64,000 nucleotides of DNA from Lysinibacillus antri (GCF_003977595.1 NZ_RYYR01000010.1:62001-126000), one strand, 5' to 3'; positions 53,009 through 62,187 are shown, numbered from the stretch's first letter. Notes: a model not told the origin generated them from the sequence alone. Made by a program: numbers and translations.

Positions 53009-53185
53009 TCGCATACCTCCTAAAGTTTTTTAGTTAATTTCAGTATAACATAGAAAAAATGCGAAACTTATATTTTGGACACACTTTATAAACCTTCATG
53101 GAACCTACAGCTGTCTGTATTTCGACAAAAAACTAGCGCAAAAGTCCTGTATTGAAAAAAGAATTTTCATCGCGAAAAACAGGGG

Positions 53186-53221
53186 AAAACAAGATTTTCA
53201 GATTTTGCCAAAATCGCTTTT
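53186..53221 (+). promoter_or_regulatory. Candidate ComK box pair upstream of ssbB
   Basis: AAAA-CAAGA-TTTT at 53186-53198 is a perfect AAAA-N5-TTTT box. CAAA-ATCGC-TTTT at 53209-53221 has one mismatch. They are separated by 10 bp, one helical turn. ssbB is a ComK-dependent competence gene in B. subtilis. Confidence 0.5.
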
Positions 53222-53256
53222 GTCCATTAAGATATAAGCGAAAGGAGGTGATGACA

Positions 53257-53691
53257 ATGAATCATGTCGGACTAGTCGGTAGAATCACAAGAGATCCTGT
53301 ACTTAAAGCAATTTCTGAAAATCGAAACCAAACGAATTTTGTGATTGCCATAAACCGAAACTTTCGTAATAGTCAGGGCATTGTTGACTCAGATTTCGTC
53401 AATTGCATTGCATGGGGAAAGCTTGCAGAACGAATCGTACAATATTGTGGAAGAGGATCTTTGATTGGAATTAACGGCCGTTTACAATCAAGATCGTATA
53501 CTACAAAAGACAATATGAAAGTGTTCTCTACTGAAGTTGTTTGCGATGATGTCCGATTTTATGCACTAAAACAACCGCTAGATATAGCCTCATCTCAACA
53601 AGTTAAGACACAAACTGCTAACAACCAAGAAATAGACCAACATTTTGTCCTGCCTCAAGTAGAGGAGGAATTACCTGTACCCGTACCTTAA
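53257..53691 (+). CDS. ssbB: Single-stranded DNA-binding protein SsbB
   Basis: A 144-residue OB-fold single-stranded DNA-binding protein of the short, competence-associated type. It starts MNHVGLVGRITRDPVLKAIS, with FVNCIAWGKLAERIVQYCGRGSLIGINGRL in the core. It lacks the acidic DDDLPF-type tip of the replicative SsbA and ends ELPVPVP. AAAGGAGGTG precedes the ATG at 53257; the open frame continues 35 codons upstream without support. Probably protects incoming DNA in transformation. Confidence 0.9.
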   Translation: MNHVGLVGRITRDPVLKAISENRNQTNFVIAINRNFRNSQGIVDSDFVNCIAWGKLAERIVQYCGRGSLIGINGRLQSRSYTTKDNMKVFSTEVVCDDVRFYALKQPLDIASSQQVKTQTANNQEIDQHFVLPQVEEELPVPVP

Positions 53692-54009
53692 CCTTTGGGG
53701 AAATGTTAAGGTCCAAGTTTTTGTGGAAGTTGTTTTATTGTTGAAGTAGGAAGTCTTTGATTTGTAATATTACTCTACGTAAATCACTAAATGAATCTCC
53801 TAACAAAATTGTAACCACACAATCCGAAGCCGTATAAACATTTATAGATGTGAAAGGGGTGATAAACTATCCCTACTGCAGACCGCACAGTAGTGGATCC
53901 CATTTCTCCTAACCTCTACATAACTTCCTCATAATCCATATAGGGAAAGTAGAGAACTTTTGACAACTGAATATCGAATTTATAAAAGTGACAAAGGATA
54001 ACGAGACAA
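53692..54009. other. Intergenic region between ssbB and ywqA
   Basis: About 320 bases where two genes converge. No open frame, repeat or RNA gene is apparent apart from the shared terminator that follows. Confidence 0.5.
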
Positions 54010-54010
54010 A

Positions 54011-54047
54011 AACAGAGTCGAGTAACTACTACCTACTCGACTCTGTT
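54011..54047. terminator. Bidirectional terminator between ssbB and ywqA
   Basis: AACAGAGTCGAGTA and TACTCGACTCTGTT form a perfect 14-bp stem with a 9-nt loop; it is flanked by A-rich and T-rich tracts. Confidence 0.88.
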
Positions 54048-54061
54048 TCTATCTATTCAGT

Positions 54062-56893
54062 TTACCGGACAGATGCTGTATCTAGCAATAATAAATCGAG
54101 CAACTCGTCTTCTTGAAGCTCTGTAATCCAATTGCTTGATTGGATTAACTCTCCAGATAGTGCGGATTTTAATTCAATCATTTTATCAACTTTTTCTTCG
54201 ATCGTACCAATTGTAATAAACTTGTGTACTTGAACAAATTGCGTTTGCCCAATCCGATATGCGCGGTCGGTTGCTTGATTTTCAACTGCTGGGTTCCACC
54301 ATCGATCAGCGTGTAATACGTGATTCGCAGCCGTTAAATTTAACCCTGTACCACCTGCTTTTAACGACAATAAGAAAATAGGGAATTCCCCATTTTGGAA
54401 TCCGTCAACCAAACGATCACGTTGTTGCTTTGGCATACTTCCCGTTAAAAAGGGAACATCAATATCATATAACTCTGAAAAACAATGTTGTAGAAGGTGT
54501 CCCATCCCAATATATTGGGTGAAGATTAAACATTGTTCGCCATTATGAACAATTTCTCCAGCAAGCTGAACAATCCGTTTTAGCTTCACAGAACGATTGA
54601 CCATTGCTTTCGCATCTTCAAAAGGTTCTTTTAAATAAAGGGCAGGATGGTTACACAACTGTTTTAATTTACTTAACATTTGCAAGATGCGACCCTTTTT
54701 CTCAAATGCACTCATGCTATCAAGCAGTGCCATCGTATCTTCAATATAGCCTTCATAAAGGGCAGCTTGCTCGCTTGTTAAGGCGCAAAACTCTTTTGTT
54801 TCTTGTTTATCAGGTAAATTTAACATTAAATCGGGATCATTTTTTGTACGACGTAATAGGAATGGTCGAATTTTTGTACGTAAAATTTGTTTATGACGCT
54901 CGGATTCATCACGCTCTATCGGTAAAATAAATTGCTCTTGGAATTTCCCAAAGCTTCCTAAGTACCCTTTATGGATAAAGTCAAAAATTGCCCATAATTC
55001 AGCTAGTCTGTTTTCAATCGGTGTTCCGGTTAATGCAATATGGTGTTTCCCTACTAATTTACGAATTGCCCGCGATTGCAGTGTTTGCATGTTTTTGATA
55101 TTTTGCGCTTCATCTAGTGCAACCATATTCCACTCCATATATTGTAAAAATTCAATATCTTGAGAAACAGTTCCATAAGTAGTTAGGATCACTTGTGGTT
55201 GGCTTGTTTCAATAAATTGCTCGAATGCATCCTCTTTTAAACGAGACGAACTGTAATGCGTATGAACGGTTAGAGAAGGGGCAAAACGGGCTAATTCCTT
55301 TTGCCAGTTGCCAAGTACAGACGTCGGACAAACAATTAGTGAAGGTTGCGTTTCACCAAGTGTTTCAACAGAGTACAATAGATAACTAATTAATTGAACC
55401 GTCTTTCCTAAGCCCATATCATCGGCTAATACAGCACCAAACTGTTGATCACGCATAAAGACAAGCCATTCAAATCCTTCTTGCTGATAAGCACGCAATT
55501 CGGCTTGCAACTTTTGTGATGAGGCAACATGGGGTAATCCTTTTTTATGTTGCAATTGATCAACATAATCTTTTAGAGATTGTTGCATCTCAAAAGCAAA
55601 CAATGGATCATCACGTTCGACATCATCCTCTTCCTCAAGCGGTGCAGTTAGTTCATCTGGAAGCTCACGGAATAGCAATTCGCGTACAGTCCAGTTTTCC
55701 TCCTCAGCTTGATTCATTAACTGGCGAATTTCGTTCATCCAATTCGCATCCATTCGGAACCATTCGTTGCCGACGCGTATAAATTCGCGTTTCTCATCAA
55801 CAATTTTTCGAAACTCATCAGGAGAAATTTCCTCTCCGTTCACAGATAGCTGCCATTTGAATGATAATATATCATCTAAACCAGCTACAGAACGCTGAGT
55901 TTGATTATTCGCACTGACACGAACACGCATTTTTGTTTGTTTTAATTCCTTTAACCATGTAGGAAGATGTACCTCAAACCCGAGTGCACCAAGCTTTGCA
56001 AAATCATCACGAAGTAATTTCCGAACATCGGCATCTTCTAACTCAACATGTAGAAACGAATCCGTTGAAATATTGTAGTGACCCAAATCTAAAAGTTCTA
56101 GCATTTGTTGTTGAAGTGTAGAAATATCATTTGCTAAAGGCATCCATTTATCAGGAAGGGCACGGTCAATTGATAAATGTCGTTTTCTAATAGCTGGTGT
56201 CCATAACTTACCAGTACTTGTAGAACTTAAAACAGTCTCTAATAACCATTCAGAAGAAGTTGGTTCAGGTTCACTTAAGCGCAGTGCAACCTTTACATTG
56301 CCAATAGATCGTTCTTTATTTAAAGGCCATCCACCATCTTTAAAGAAAGGTAACAACTGCGGTACATCGTTTATCGTAAGGCCAGCATTCATTAATTTTT
56401 GAGTTGTTGCGGTTGTTAAAAGAGTGGTACACGATGCAACATCTATTGTATTAGCTCGAGCGATGGATTTAATTGTTTTATCATCGGCAAAATTCGCTGG
56501 CAACTCAAAGGTTAAAACAGAATCATCCGTGACTATTGCGTAATCCCAAAGTACAGAACTATTCCACAACCATTGTAATGATTGGATAGAAGCAAGTACC
56601 TTTTGCGACTGTTCATCGATCCCGATTGGCTGAATAAATGGGTGCTTATATTGAGGAGACAGTAAATCGAGTAGCTCTGAAATGCTGAGTACCAACTCTG
56701 CTCCATCTGAATTTGCATTTAGTCCAAAGTAATTTTGCTCAAAACGATAAAAGAAGTGATGTGACCAGCTAACAGTAGGAAGGACCGTATCATCTTCATT
56801 TAGAGCTTTAACAGAAAAGAAACCTGGTTGCAGTTCATCTAGTTTTAAACGAATGACCTTTGTAAAGGGTGTTGTATAGCGAAAATCTATCAT
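54062..56893 (-). CDS. ywqA: SNF2-family helicase YwqA
   Basis: A 943-residue SWI2/SNF2 ATPase. The N-terminal ~460 residues are a family-specific region; the helicase core has Walker A DDMGLGKTVQ, the DEAQN Walker B, LTGTPIEN (motif III), and in the second lobe LLSLKAGGTGLNL and the ATDRAYRIGQ motif VI. It is likely to act on DNA-protein complexes, but the target is unknown. Its ATG overlaps the stop of the SWIM-domain gene by 4 bases, so the two are made together. Confidence 0.92.
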   Translation of the reverse strand: MIDFRYTTPFTKVIRLKLDELQPGFFSVKALNEDDTVLPTVSWSHHFFYRFEQNYFGLNANSDGAELVLSISELLDLLSPQYKHPFIQPIGIDEQSQKVLASIQSLQWLWNSSVLWDYAIVTDDSVLTFELPANFADDKTIKSIARANTIDVASCTTLLTTATTQKLMNAGLTINDVPQLLPFFKDGGWPLNKERSIGNVKVALRLSEPEPTSSEWLLETVLSSTSTGKLWTPAIRKRHLSIDRALPDKWMPLANDISTLQQQMLELLDLGHYNISTDSFLHVELEDADVRKLLRDDFAKLGALGFEVHLPTWLKELKQTKMRVRVSANNQTQRSVAGLDDILSFKWQLSVNGEEISPDEFRKIVDEKREFIRVGNEWFRMDANWMNEIRQLMNQAEEENWTVRELLFRELPDELTAPLEEEDDVERDDPLFAFEMQQSLKDYVDQLQHKKGLPHVASSQKLQAELRAYQQEGFEWLVFMRDQQFGAVLADDMGLGKTVQLISYLLYSVETLGETQPSLIVCPTSVLGNWQKELARFAPSLTVHTHYSSSRLKEDAFEQFIETSQPQVILTTYGTVSQDIEFLQYMEWNMVALDEAQNIKNMQTLQSRAIRKLVGKHHIALTGTPIENRLAELWAIFDFIHKGYLGSFGKFQEQFILPIERDESERHKQILRTKIRPFLLRRTKNDPDLMLNLPDKQETKEFCALTSEQAALYEGYIEDTMALLDSMSAFEKKGRILQMLSKLKQLCNHPALYLKEPFEDAKAMVNRSVKLKRIVQLAGEIVHNGEQCLIFTQYIGMGHLLQHCFSELYDIDVPFLTGSMPKQQRDRLVDGFQNGEFPIFLLSLKAGGTGLNLTAANHVLHADRWWNPAVENQATDRAYRIGQTQFVQVHKFITIGTIEEKVDKMIELKSALSGELIQSSNWITELQEDELLDLLLLDTASVR

Positions 56894-58485
56894 GCCAGTA
56901 AATTTCCTTTCTCCAATTCTTCTTGAAGTGCTCGTAAACGTTTGTATTGGTTACGTACAGTCTGAATATAATCTACCCAGAAATTTGTCTTTCCACTTTT
57001 TTTCGCGGCAGATTTCATCATTTTCCAAATACGTACGGCCTGTTTATAGTTCATTCGTGATTTTTGATTCACTTCTTCTAGAGCATAATAATGATACAAA
57101 GGCAGCGTTGCCCCAGGATCATGATCTAATACTTCCTTTAGCCCACATGTTTCTAAATAAGAAATCGAAGAAGGGAAGAGTAAATGTAGTGCTACCCATT
57201 CTTCATAACGTTCAGCCTTTAAGAGGGAGTTCGAATAAGGTTGAACCCCATGAACGCCAAAAGAAGAATATAATAACAGTTCTTCTTGTTCGGATAATTC
57301 AATCGCATCATACAATAAATGAATGCGCCGAACGAATGCTTGGCGACGTGAAGGTTGGAGATGGTGATTAATAAATGTATCTAAATGAGGAAGAATCGCC
57401 TTTAGTAACAAATCACTAGCTACTTCTTCATTGCGGGAAGAGGCGAACTTGGCAAGCCCCAAATAGACCTCTAATTGTGCTGTTCCTATAGAATGTAAGT
57501 TTGCTTTTAGTTTATCGTATTGTTTTAACAAAATGTAAAACAGGTTTAAGACCGTAGAGATCGGTACATCTTCACTAACATTCGGATGGTCTTCCGGTTT
57601 GTTCATGTATTCTAGAAGGATGGTTTGTTCATCTTCAGCTCTTCTTTTTTCAATGAATATCGTATCCCAAAATAATAAATATAAGTTTAATCGTCTACTG
57701 ATATGGAATTTCCGTTCAACTAATAGCTCGCGTACAATTTCTTGAAGTACATCAAAAAATGGATCCGTTGCAAATAGACGTGATTTACCGGCTATTTCAT
57801 AAACATAATTTTGGATCGTTTCAAAACGTCGATCAAAAAAATATTCAAAGTAATCATTTTTTAATGCCGATTCCGATTGGAAAAGATGCTGCCATAGTTT
57901 ATTGAGGATTGCAATTTCCATAAACAAATTGTATAGTGGCTGCCATTCCCGTTCAAAAGGAAGGTGCTTTCTTAGTTTTGTATAGGCATTTTCATAAATT
58001 GTGGAGAAGAGATAGTGGTCCATTTGTCGTCCTACAGGTAAAAGGTGTGACATCACTTCGTTAACCATAGCAAGCCAGTTTTCCGGAGTGCGTTCCGAGG
58101 CCAATAAATGTAGGTTAACCCCTTTTTTCGAGCGCCACTTTGCTGCCCAATCCTGTACAGACTCAAGATATTGGTATAGCGATAAAATCACACTGACCTT
58201 ATGACGACACCAACCATCTTGCGGGCAATTGCACACAATAATATTGCTATGAAAATGAAATACCACTTCTGTAGGTCGAACATCTTGCACCGTGGTATAT
58301 AAGACGCCATTTGTAGCAATGTAACGTCCAAATACAACGGACTTATTTCGAACTGCAAACAATGCGCGGCGCACCAACTCCTCGTCTTCTGTTACAGAAG
58401 GATGCAACCCTCGCTCAATTTGCTCCAATTGTTGTTTTATAAAATGTTCATGATCATGTGCTAGTGATGAAACCGATAGCCCCAT
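56890..58485 (-). CDS. ywqB: SWIM zinc-finger protein YwqB
   Basis: A 531-residue protein with an N-terminal SWIM finger (CNCPQDGWCRHKV, about residues 83-95) of the CxC...CxH pattern, followed by a long helical region without recognised motifs. SWIM proteins commonly accompany SNF2 helicases and probably assist in DNA or protein binding. I choose the ATG at 58485, with AAGGAG about 10 bases upstream; the frame from 58536 would begin inside a terminator hairpin. Co-translated with ywqA by a 4-base overlap. Confidence 0.88.
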   Translation of the reverse strand: MGLSVSSLAHDHEHFIKQQLEQIERGLHPSVTEDEELVRRALFAVRNKSVVFGRYIATNGVLYTTVQDVRPTEVVFHFHSNIIVCNCPQDGWCRHKVSVILSLYQYLESVQDWAAKWRSKKGVNLHLLASERTPENWLAMVNEVMSHLLPVGRQMDHYLFSTIYENAYTKLRKHLPFEREWQPLYNLFMEIAILNKLWQHLFQSESALKNDYFEYFFDRRFETIQNYVYEIAGKSRLFATDPFFDVLQEIVRELLVERKFHISRRLNLYLLFWDTIFIEKRRAEDEQTILLEYMNKPEDHPNVSEDVPISTVLNLFYILLKQYDKLKANLHSIGTAQLEVYLGLAKFASSRNEEVASDLLLKAILPHLDTFINHHLQPSRRQAFVRRIHLLYDAIELSEQEELLLYSSFGVHGVQPYSNSLLKAERYEEWVALHLLFPSSISYLETCGLKEVLDHDPGATLPLYHYYALEEVNQKSRMNYKQAVRIWKMMKSAAKKSGKTNFWVDYIQTVRNQYKRLRALQEELEKGNLLA

Positions 58486-58500
58486 TTGTAATCGCTCCTT

Positions 58501-58547
58501 AAAAAAACACGATTTGTCTCCATTTGTGCGAGACAAATCGCTGTCTC
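58501..58547 (-). promoter_or_regulatory. Terminator/antiterminator pair in the ywqBA leader
   Basis: On the minus strand CGATTTGTCTC (58540-58530) pairs perfectly with GAGACAAATCG (58520-58510) and is followed by GTG and seven T residues (58507-58501), a textbook terminator. The T run adjoins the AAGGAG ribosome-binding site of ywqB directly, leaving no room for another promoter. An alternative hairpin uses the same TGTCTC segment: GAGACA (58547-58542) with TGTCTC (58535-58530). The two structures exclude each other, as in transcription attenuation. Confidence 0.65.
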
Positions 58548-58598
58548 TTCATTTGCAGATGCATTAAAAAAATGCCCGCAAAAAAAGACTGTCCTTTC

Positions 58599-58627
58599 AT
58601 TATAACTTGAAAGAATAGGAATGATAA
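58599..58627 (-). promoter_or_regulatory. Candidate ywqBA promoter upstream of the attenuator
   Basis: On the minus strand TTATCA (58627-58622), 17 bp, then TATAAT (58604-58599). Transcription would start about 50 bases before the terminator/antiterminator region. Confidence 0.5.
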
Positions 58628-58718
58628 GTAAAAGGATTATGAAACTGGTTTACGTTTTTTGAAATTTTTTATTCCGTACATCTGATATGAAGCCTTTAAA
58701 TCTAAATATTCAATAGCG

Positions 58719-59360
58719 TTAACTTTGGCCAGCAATCTCTAACTCTTTTTCTATCAAATCATCATATACAATTAAAAGGGATTTTATAGCATTGATTAAA
58801 TATCTTTTCTTTTTTACGTCTAGCGTATCAATAAATGTGAGTAGCTGTTGTAGCTCGGGAGATTGTTGGATTAATTCTACATATGATTCATTTTTACGGA
58901 CTGCAGAAATGTCTACTTCTATTTCCTTATTTAACATATCATCGTACACCAATAAAATGGATCTTAATGCGTTTAACAGTAATTTTCTCTTTTTTACATC
59001 CAATATATGAATAAACCCAAGTAGTTGTCGGAGCTCTGGAGATTGTTGAATTAAGTCGAAGTATGATTCACCAAAATTAGTAATATATCGTTCACGCAAT
59101 TCTTTCGTTTGCATGGCAAGTCCTTCTGCAGATAATTTCTTTCGGTTGTGTGGTCTATCGAGAATCATGTTTAAAAATTGCTCGTCTGGAATGTTAAAAG
59201 CTTCTTTAATTTTTGGTAACAACGCAATTGGAACTGATCGATCGCAACGTTCATAATTGGAATATGTACTAGGAACGATGTCTAGTTGATAAGCTGCTTC
59301 GCTTTGTGTAATGTTTAACTCATCTTCTCGATACTCTCTTAAAAGTCTTCCAAAGTTCAT
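58719..59360 (-). CDS. XRE-family regulator with an internal 60-residue duplication
   Basis: A 213-residue protein. Residues ~4-60 are a Cro/C1-type helix-turn-helix (ITQSEAAYQLDIVPSTYSNYERCDRSVP). Residues 98-149 and 158-209 are near-copies with a period of exactly 60 residues: each contains ELIQQSPELQQLL or a close variant, then LDVKK and VYDD. The duplicated unit is helical and may be a dimerisation or ligand domain. AGGTTGG upstream is the ribosome-binding site. Its target is unknown; it may control itself or its neighbours. Confidence 0.85.
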   Translation of the reverse strand: MNFGRLLREYREDELNITQSEAAYQLDIVPSTYSNYERCDRSVPIALLPKIKEAFNIPDEQFLNMILDRPHNRKKLSAEGLAMQTKELRERYITNFGESYFDLIQQSPELRQLLGFIHILDVKKRKLLLNALRSILLVYDDMLNKEIEVDISAVRKNESYVELIQQSPELQQLLTFIDTLDVKKKRYLINAIKSLLIVYDDLIEKELEIAGQS

Positions 59361-59527
59361 TTATCCAACCTCCAATTTATTACAAATATTTGTAAAAATT
59401 ATACAATAAATAACCTCTCTATGTCACTAATTAGAAGAAATTTGTCGGAACGAAGGGAATTGTGAAAAAATAGAGAAATATTGTAAAATGAATAATAGAA
59501 TAGTAAATTGAAATGGAGGAATGACAT

Positions 59528-59875
59528 TTGGTAATGATTGAAGTTCCAATACCCAAATCGGGCAATTATTTAGCAAAATACTCTGCATTTCAATGGACAC
59601 TTACCATTTTAGACAACCCCATGCAGAGACGCCGACTTCAGTTCTCCTCTTCTAACATTTATGAGGAAATTGGCTATATTGAAGTGAATGGGTATGCATA
59701 TGAAAAGTTAATATTTGATTTTAAAAAGGGCAGATTAAAAATTTTGATACGACAAAGCGATCCTAAGGCAGTTCATAATATTTTAAATGCATTAACGATC
59801 CACACTTCACCAACGTCACAATTGTACTATTTAAATAAGAGAAGAAATAAACCTGATGGAACAGTAAAGGAATAG
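59528..59875 (+). CDS. Uncharacterised 115-residue protein
   Basis: I do not recognise a family. The sequence, MVMIEVPIPKSGNYLAKYSA onward, alternates strands and charged segments, without a membrane helix; it ends with basic residues (NKRRNKPDGTVKE). The TTG at 59528 is preferred because GGAGGA (59515-59520) is 7 bases upstream; the ATG at 59534 is the alternative. It is divergent from the XRE gene, sharing about 170 bases of intergenic DNA. Confidence 0.6.
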   Translation: MVMIEVPIPKSGNYLAKYSAFQWTLTILDNPMQRRRLQFSSSNIYEEIGYIEVNGYAYEKLIFDFKKGRLKILIRQSDPKAVHNILNALTIHTSPTSQLYYLNKRRNKPDGTVKE

Positions 59876-60205
59876 GGCTACATAAATTTGCATAAGAAAT
59901 CATAAAAGAATTAGCGATCTGGATTAGATCTGTGAGATGAAATAATACAATTATCGCTAAAATTAGTGCAAAACGAGAAGTTTGAAACAAGAAAAGTATG
60001 GGGACTATAGCATTAATATACAGTTTGATTCGTATAATAAAGTAAGGGAACTGTCACAAATTCCTGAATGAAACCCCATCATGAATCATAAACTTCATGA
60101 AATCAGAAAATGATTCGAAAAATTCCGAATTGCTTTCTTTGTGAATTTCAATTTTTGTGCTAAAATTTAGAAAAATCTGAAAACTTCCATTTAGGAGGGG
60201 ATTGT
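59876..60205. other. Intergenic region before the IDEAL-domain gene
   Basis: About 330 AT-rich bases. The only signal I can support is a promoter at 60139-60166, TTGTGA and TAAAAT with a 16-bp spacer, ahead of the next gene. No RNA gene or repeat is apparent. Confidence 0.5.
60139..60166 (+). promoter_or_regulatory. Candidate promoter of the IDEAL-domain gene
   Basis: TTGTGA (60139-60144), a 16-bp spacer and TAAAAT (60161-60166), 40 bases before the start codon. Confidence 0.5.
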
Positions 60206-60676
60206 ATGATTCAAGTGCAATTTATGAAACCTTTTTACACGAAAGTAAATGGAAAAAATCTTCGTTTAGTTTTTGCGTATCAATATTTTTCCATTGTAAA
60301 GGATGATGAGCTTTACCATTTCGTACCGGTTGAAGGGAAGGAAATGATTGTCAATTTAGAAACAAAGCAAATTGAAAACATGTCGGAAATTTTTGTATTC
60401 CAGCGTGGCAATCGCTTTATTCGGATGCCGTTGTATCAGTTGTTATTGATATCAAACGTGCATGAGCATTTATCACCGATTTTGGAGAAAGCCTCAACAA
60501 AAGAAGAAACCGTCAACCTTTTACCGAAAGATGAAGAAGAATCCGAAGTGAAAAAAATGATTCGTCATCTAGAAGAATTAAATCTCGATCGCCTTATTGA
60601 TGAAGCTCTTGAGAAGCGTGACGAAAAACGTTTTTACGACTTACTAGATGAGAAAGCCAAACTGCATTGGACGTAA
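60206..60676 (+). CDS. IDEAL-domain protein
   Basis: A 156-residue protein. The C-terminal NLDRLIDEALEKRDEKRFYDLLDE (about residues 127-150) matches the IDEAL domain, named for a conserved Ile-Asp-x-Ala-Leu core and found in small Bacillales proteins of unclear function. The N-terminal ~100 residues are strand-rich (VFAYQYFSIVKDDELYHFVPV) and a charged linker joins the two. TTTAGGAGGGG precedes the ATG. Confidence 0.78.
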   Translation: MIQVQFMKPFYTKVNGKNLRLVFAYQYFSIVKDDELYHFVPVEGKEMIVNLETKQIENMSEIFVFQRGNRFIRMPLYQLLLISNVHEHLSPILEKASTKEETVNLLPKDEEESEVKKMIRHLEELNLDRLIDEALEKRDEKRFYDLLDEKAKLHWT

Positions 60677-60799
60677 ACGTGATGCAAGGAAAAGTAATAA
60701 AGTATAGCAGCGTGCATTGCGGGAAAGAAAAAGTTGCCCGAACAACATCGGGATTTGCAACGAAAGGACCGACATCATGAATAGTTTGCACAAAAAATA

Positions 60800-60844
60800 A
60801 GCACCTCGATTTTAACAAGTAAAATCGAAGGTGCTTAAATTTTT
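60800..60844 (+). terminator. Rho-independent terminator
   Basis: AAGCACCT-CGATTTT and AAAATCG-AAGGTGCTT form a long stem with one internal bulge, followed by AAATTTTTT on the plus strand. A runs before the stem could also let it end the small minus-strand gene at 60910. Confidence 0.7.
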
Positions 60845-60909
60845 TTGGGGAGGTAGGGAGAGTGGAAGAATCCGGTTCAGACAGTTCAGATCAATTCCAG
60901 TGGAGGAGC

Positions 60910-61011
60910 TTAAGAAATAAAAAATTGAATAACAATCACAACCATTGCAGAGCCAATGATTCCAAGTAGCCAATCTTCTTTTGTAAGCGACAAATGTTTT
61001 GATTTCTTCAT
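60910..61011 (-). CDS. 33-residue single-helix membrane peptide
   Basis: The frame reads MKKSKHLSLTKEDWLLGIIG, then SAMVVIVIQFFIS. A basic N-terminus and one hydrophobic helix (residues ~14-33) suggest a membrane peptide. GGGGGAG (61022-61016) precedes the ATG by about 4 bases. A different frame from 61015 is open longer but has its start inside the ribosome-binding site and reads poorly. No family is recognised. Confidence 0.5.
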   Translation of the reverse strand: MKKSKHLSLTKEDWLLGIIGSAMVVIVIQFFIS

Positions 61012-61176
61012 CCATCTCCCCCCTTTAATGTACATAGTTTCCAACTTTTGTTAGTGCTAAACGTGAAAGTCTTCATTTGATTGATGAAATTCCCCCAAAT
61101 AAAAAGTTTCAGAAAAAACATTCACAGTTGTAATGAAACTTGATACTTTTGAAACAAAAACGAAAGGGGATTGCAA

Positions 61177-62187
61177 TTGATCTTAAAACCATTTGAAATG
61201 TACGAACTAACCCTTGGACTAAAAGCATTGAAGAAAAGGTTACCGAGCAAACATGAAAAATTCCAGCAAATCAATGATGACCTGAACAAACAGGAAGCCG
61301 GGGATCTTGCTGAGAAAAAAGTAATGGACAAGCTCACCTCAAGTCAACTTCCCAAAAATCATGTAGTACTCCACAATGTATCATTCATCTCGAAAGTAGA
61401 AACCCAAATCGATGTTCTTGTCATTTCTCCTAGTTGGTGCTTAATAATGGAAGTGAAAAATTGGAATGGGTCACTTTTCTTTTCAGACCATCCTTCACAA
61501 GTAGTATGTCAGAAAGATGGAATTGAAAGAGTTTATACAAATCCTGAGTCACAAATCGAGCAATATATGTTTGGGTTAAATAGTTTATTTGAAGCGTATC
61601 GAATAAAAATCCCGATTTATGGTCTCATTGTTTTTCCATTTAACAACGCTGCAATTAAAAAACCACCTACGAAATTCCCAGTGAAAGTTGGAAATGAGTA
61701 TTTACGCTATCTATGGTCACTTCAAATCAATAAAAATTATGCAGATCCATTGAAACTAGGAGAAATCTTAATTAGTCGACACGAACAATGGAACAAGTTT
61801 CCGCTTTGCGATTATTACGGGATTGATAAAATGCATATTGTGGAGGGGGTTGAATGCCCTCAATGTGGTACAATCCCAATGCAACGAATGACGCGCACTT
61901 GGTACTGTACACATTGTGATAGATTTTCCATGAAGGCCCATGAAAAGGCTTTAAAGGATTATGGGATGTTGATTAGCAATACGATAAGTATGCAAGAAAC
62001 ATTAAGGTTTTTGAGGTTAAGAAATAGATATGAAGCTAAAAGGATGATACAGGCAAATAGCATTGGAAGAATTGGAGCAAGAAAATCAACTACTTATGTA
62101 TTAAGCGATAACAACAAAAAGAGGCAAGCGCCCTCAATCGCGAGTAACCGCCCTCAAATGGAGGCAAGTGCCCTCAATCGCGAGTAA
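61177..62187 (+). CDS. NERD-domain protein with zinc ribbon
   Basis: A 336-residue protein with a nuclease-related (NERD) domain in residues ~40-170. The PD-(D/E)xK-like residues are visible in TQIDVLVISPSWCLIMEVKN (Asp, Glu, Lys). A C-terminal zinc ribbon follows (CPQCGT ... YCTHC). I prefer the TTG at 61177, 7 bases after AAAGGGG. The last ~20 residues are encoded by the 40-bp tandem array, and the stop falls in its second unit, so the natural C-terminus may have been replaced. Function in DNA processing is suggested by the fold, not shown. Confidence 0.82.
   Translation: MILKPFEMYELTLGLKALKKRLPSKHEKFQQINDDLNKQEAGDLAEKKVMDKLTSSQLPKNHVVLHNVSFISKVETQIDVLVISPSWCLIMEVKNWNGSLFFSDHPSQVVCQKDGIERVYTNPESQIEQYMFGLNSLFEAYRIKIPIYGLIVFPFNNAAIKKPPTKFPVKVGNEYLRYLWSLQINKNYADPLKLGEILISRHEQWNKFPLCDYYGIDKMHIVEGVECPQCGTIPMQRMTRTWYCTHCDRFSMKAHEKALKDYGMLISNTISMQETLRFLRLRNRYEAKRMIQANSIGRIGARKSTTYVLSDNNKKRQAPSIASNRPQMEASALNRE

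Noticed and set aside
51428-53128. Spo0A boxes (TGTCGAA) near 51431, 53120, and also near 33019 and 35473
   Set aside because: Several exact 7-mers are expected by chance in 64 kb on both strands, and they show no consistent pairing or placement with promoters.
54604-57371. Plus-strand open frames opposite ywqA and ywqB
   Set aside because: They are shadows of the real minus-strand genes, with no ribosome-binding sites or family resemblance.
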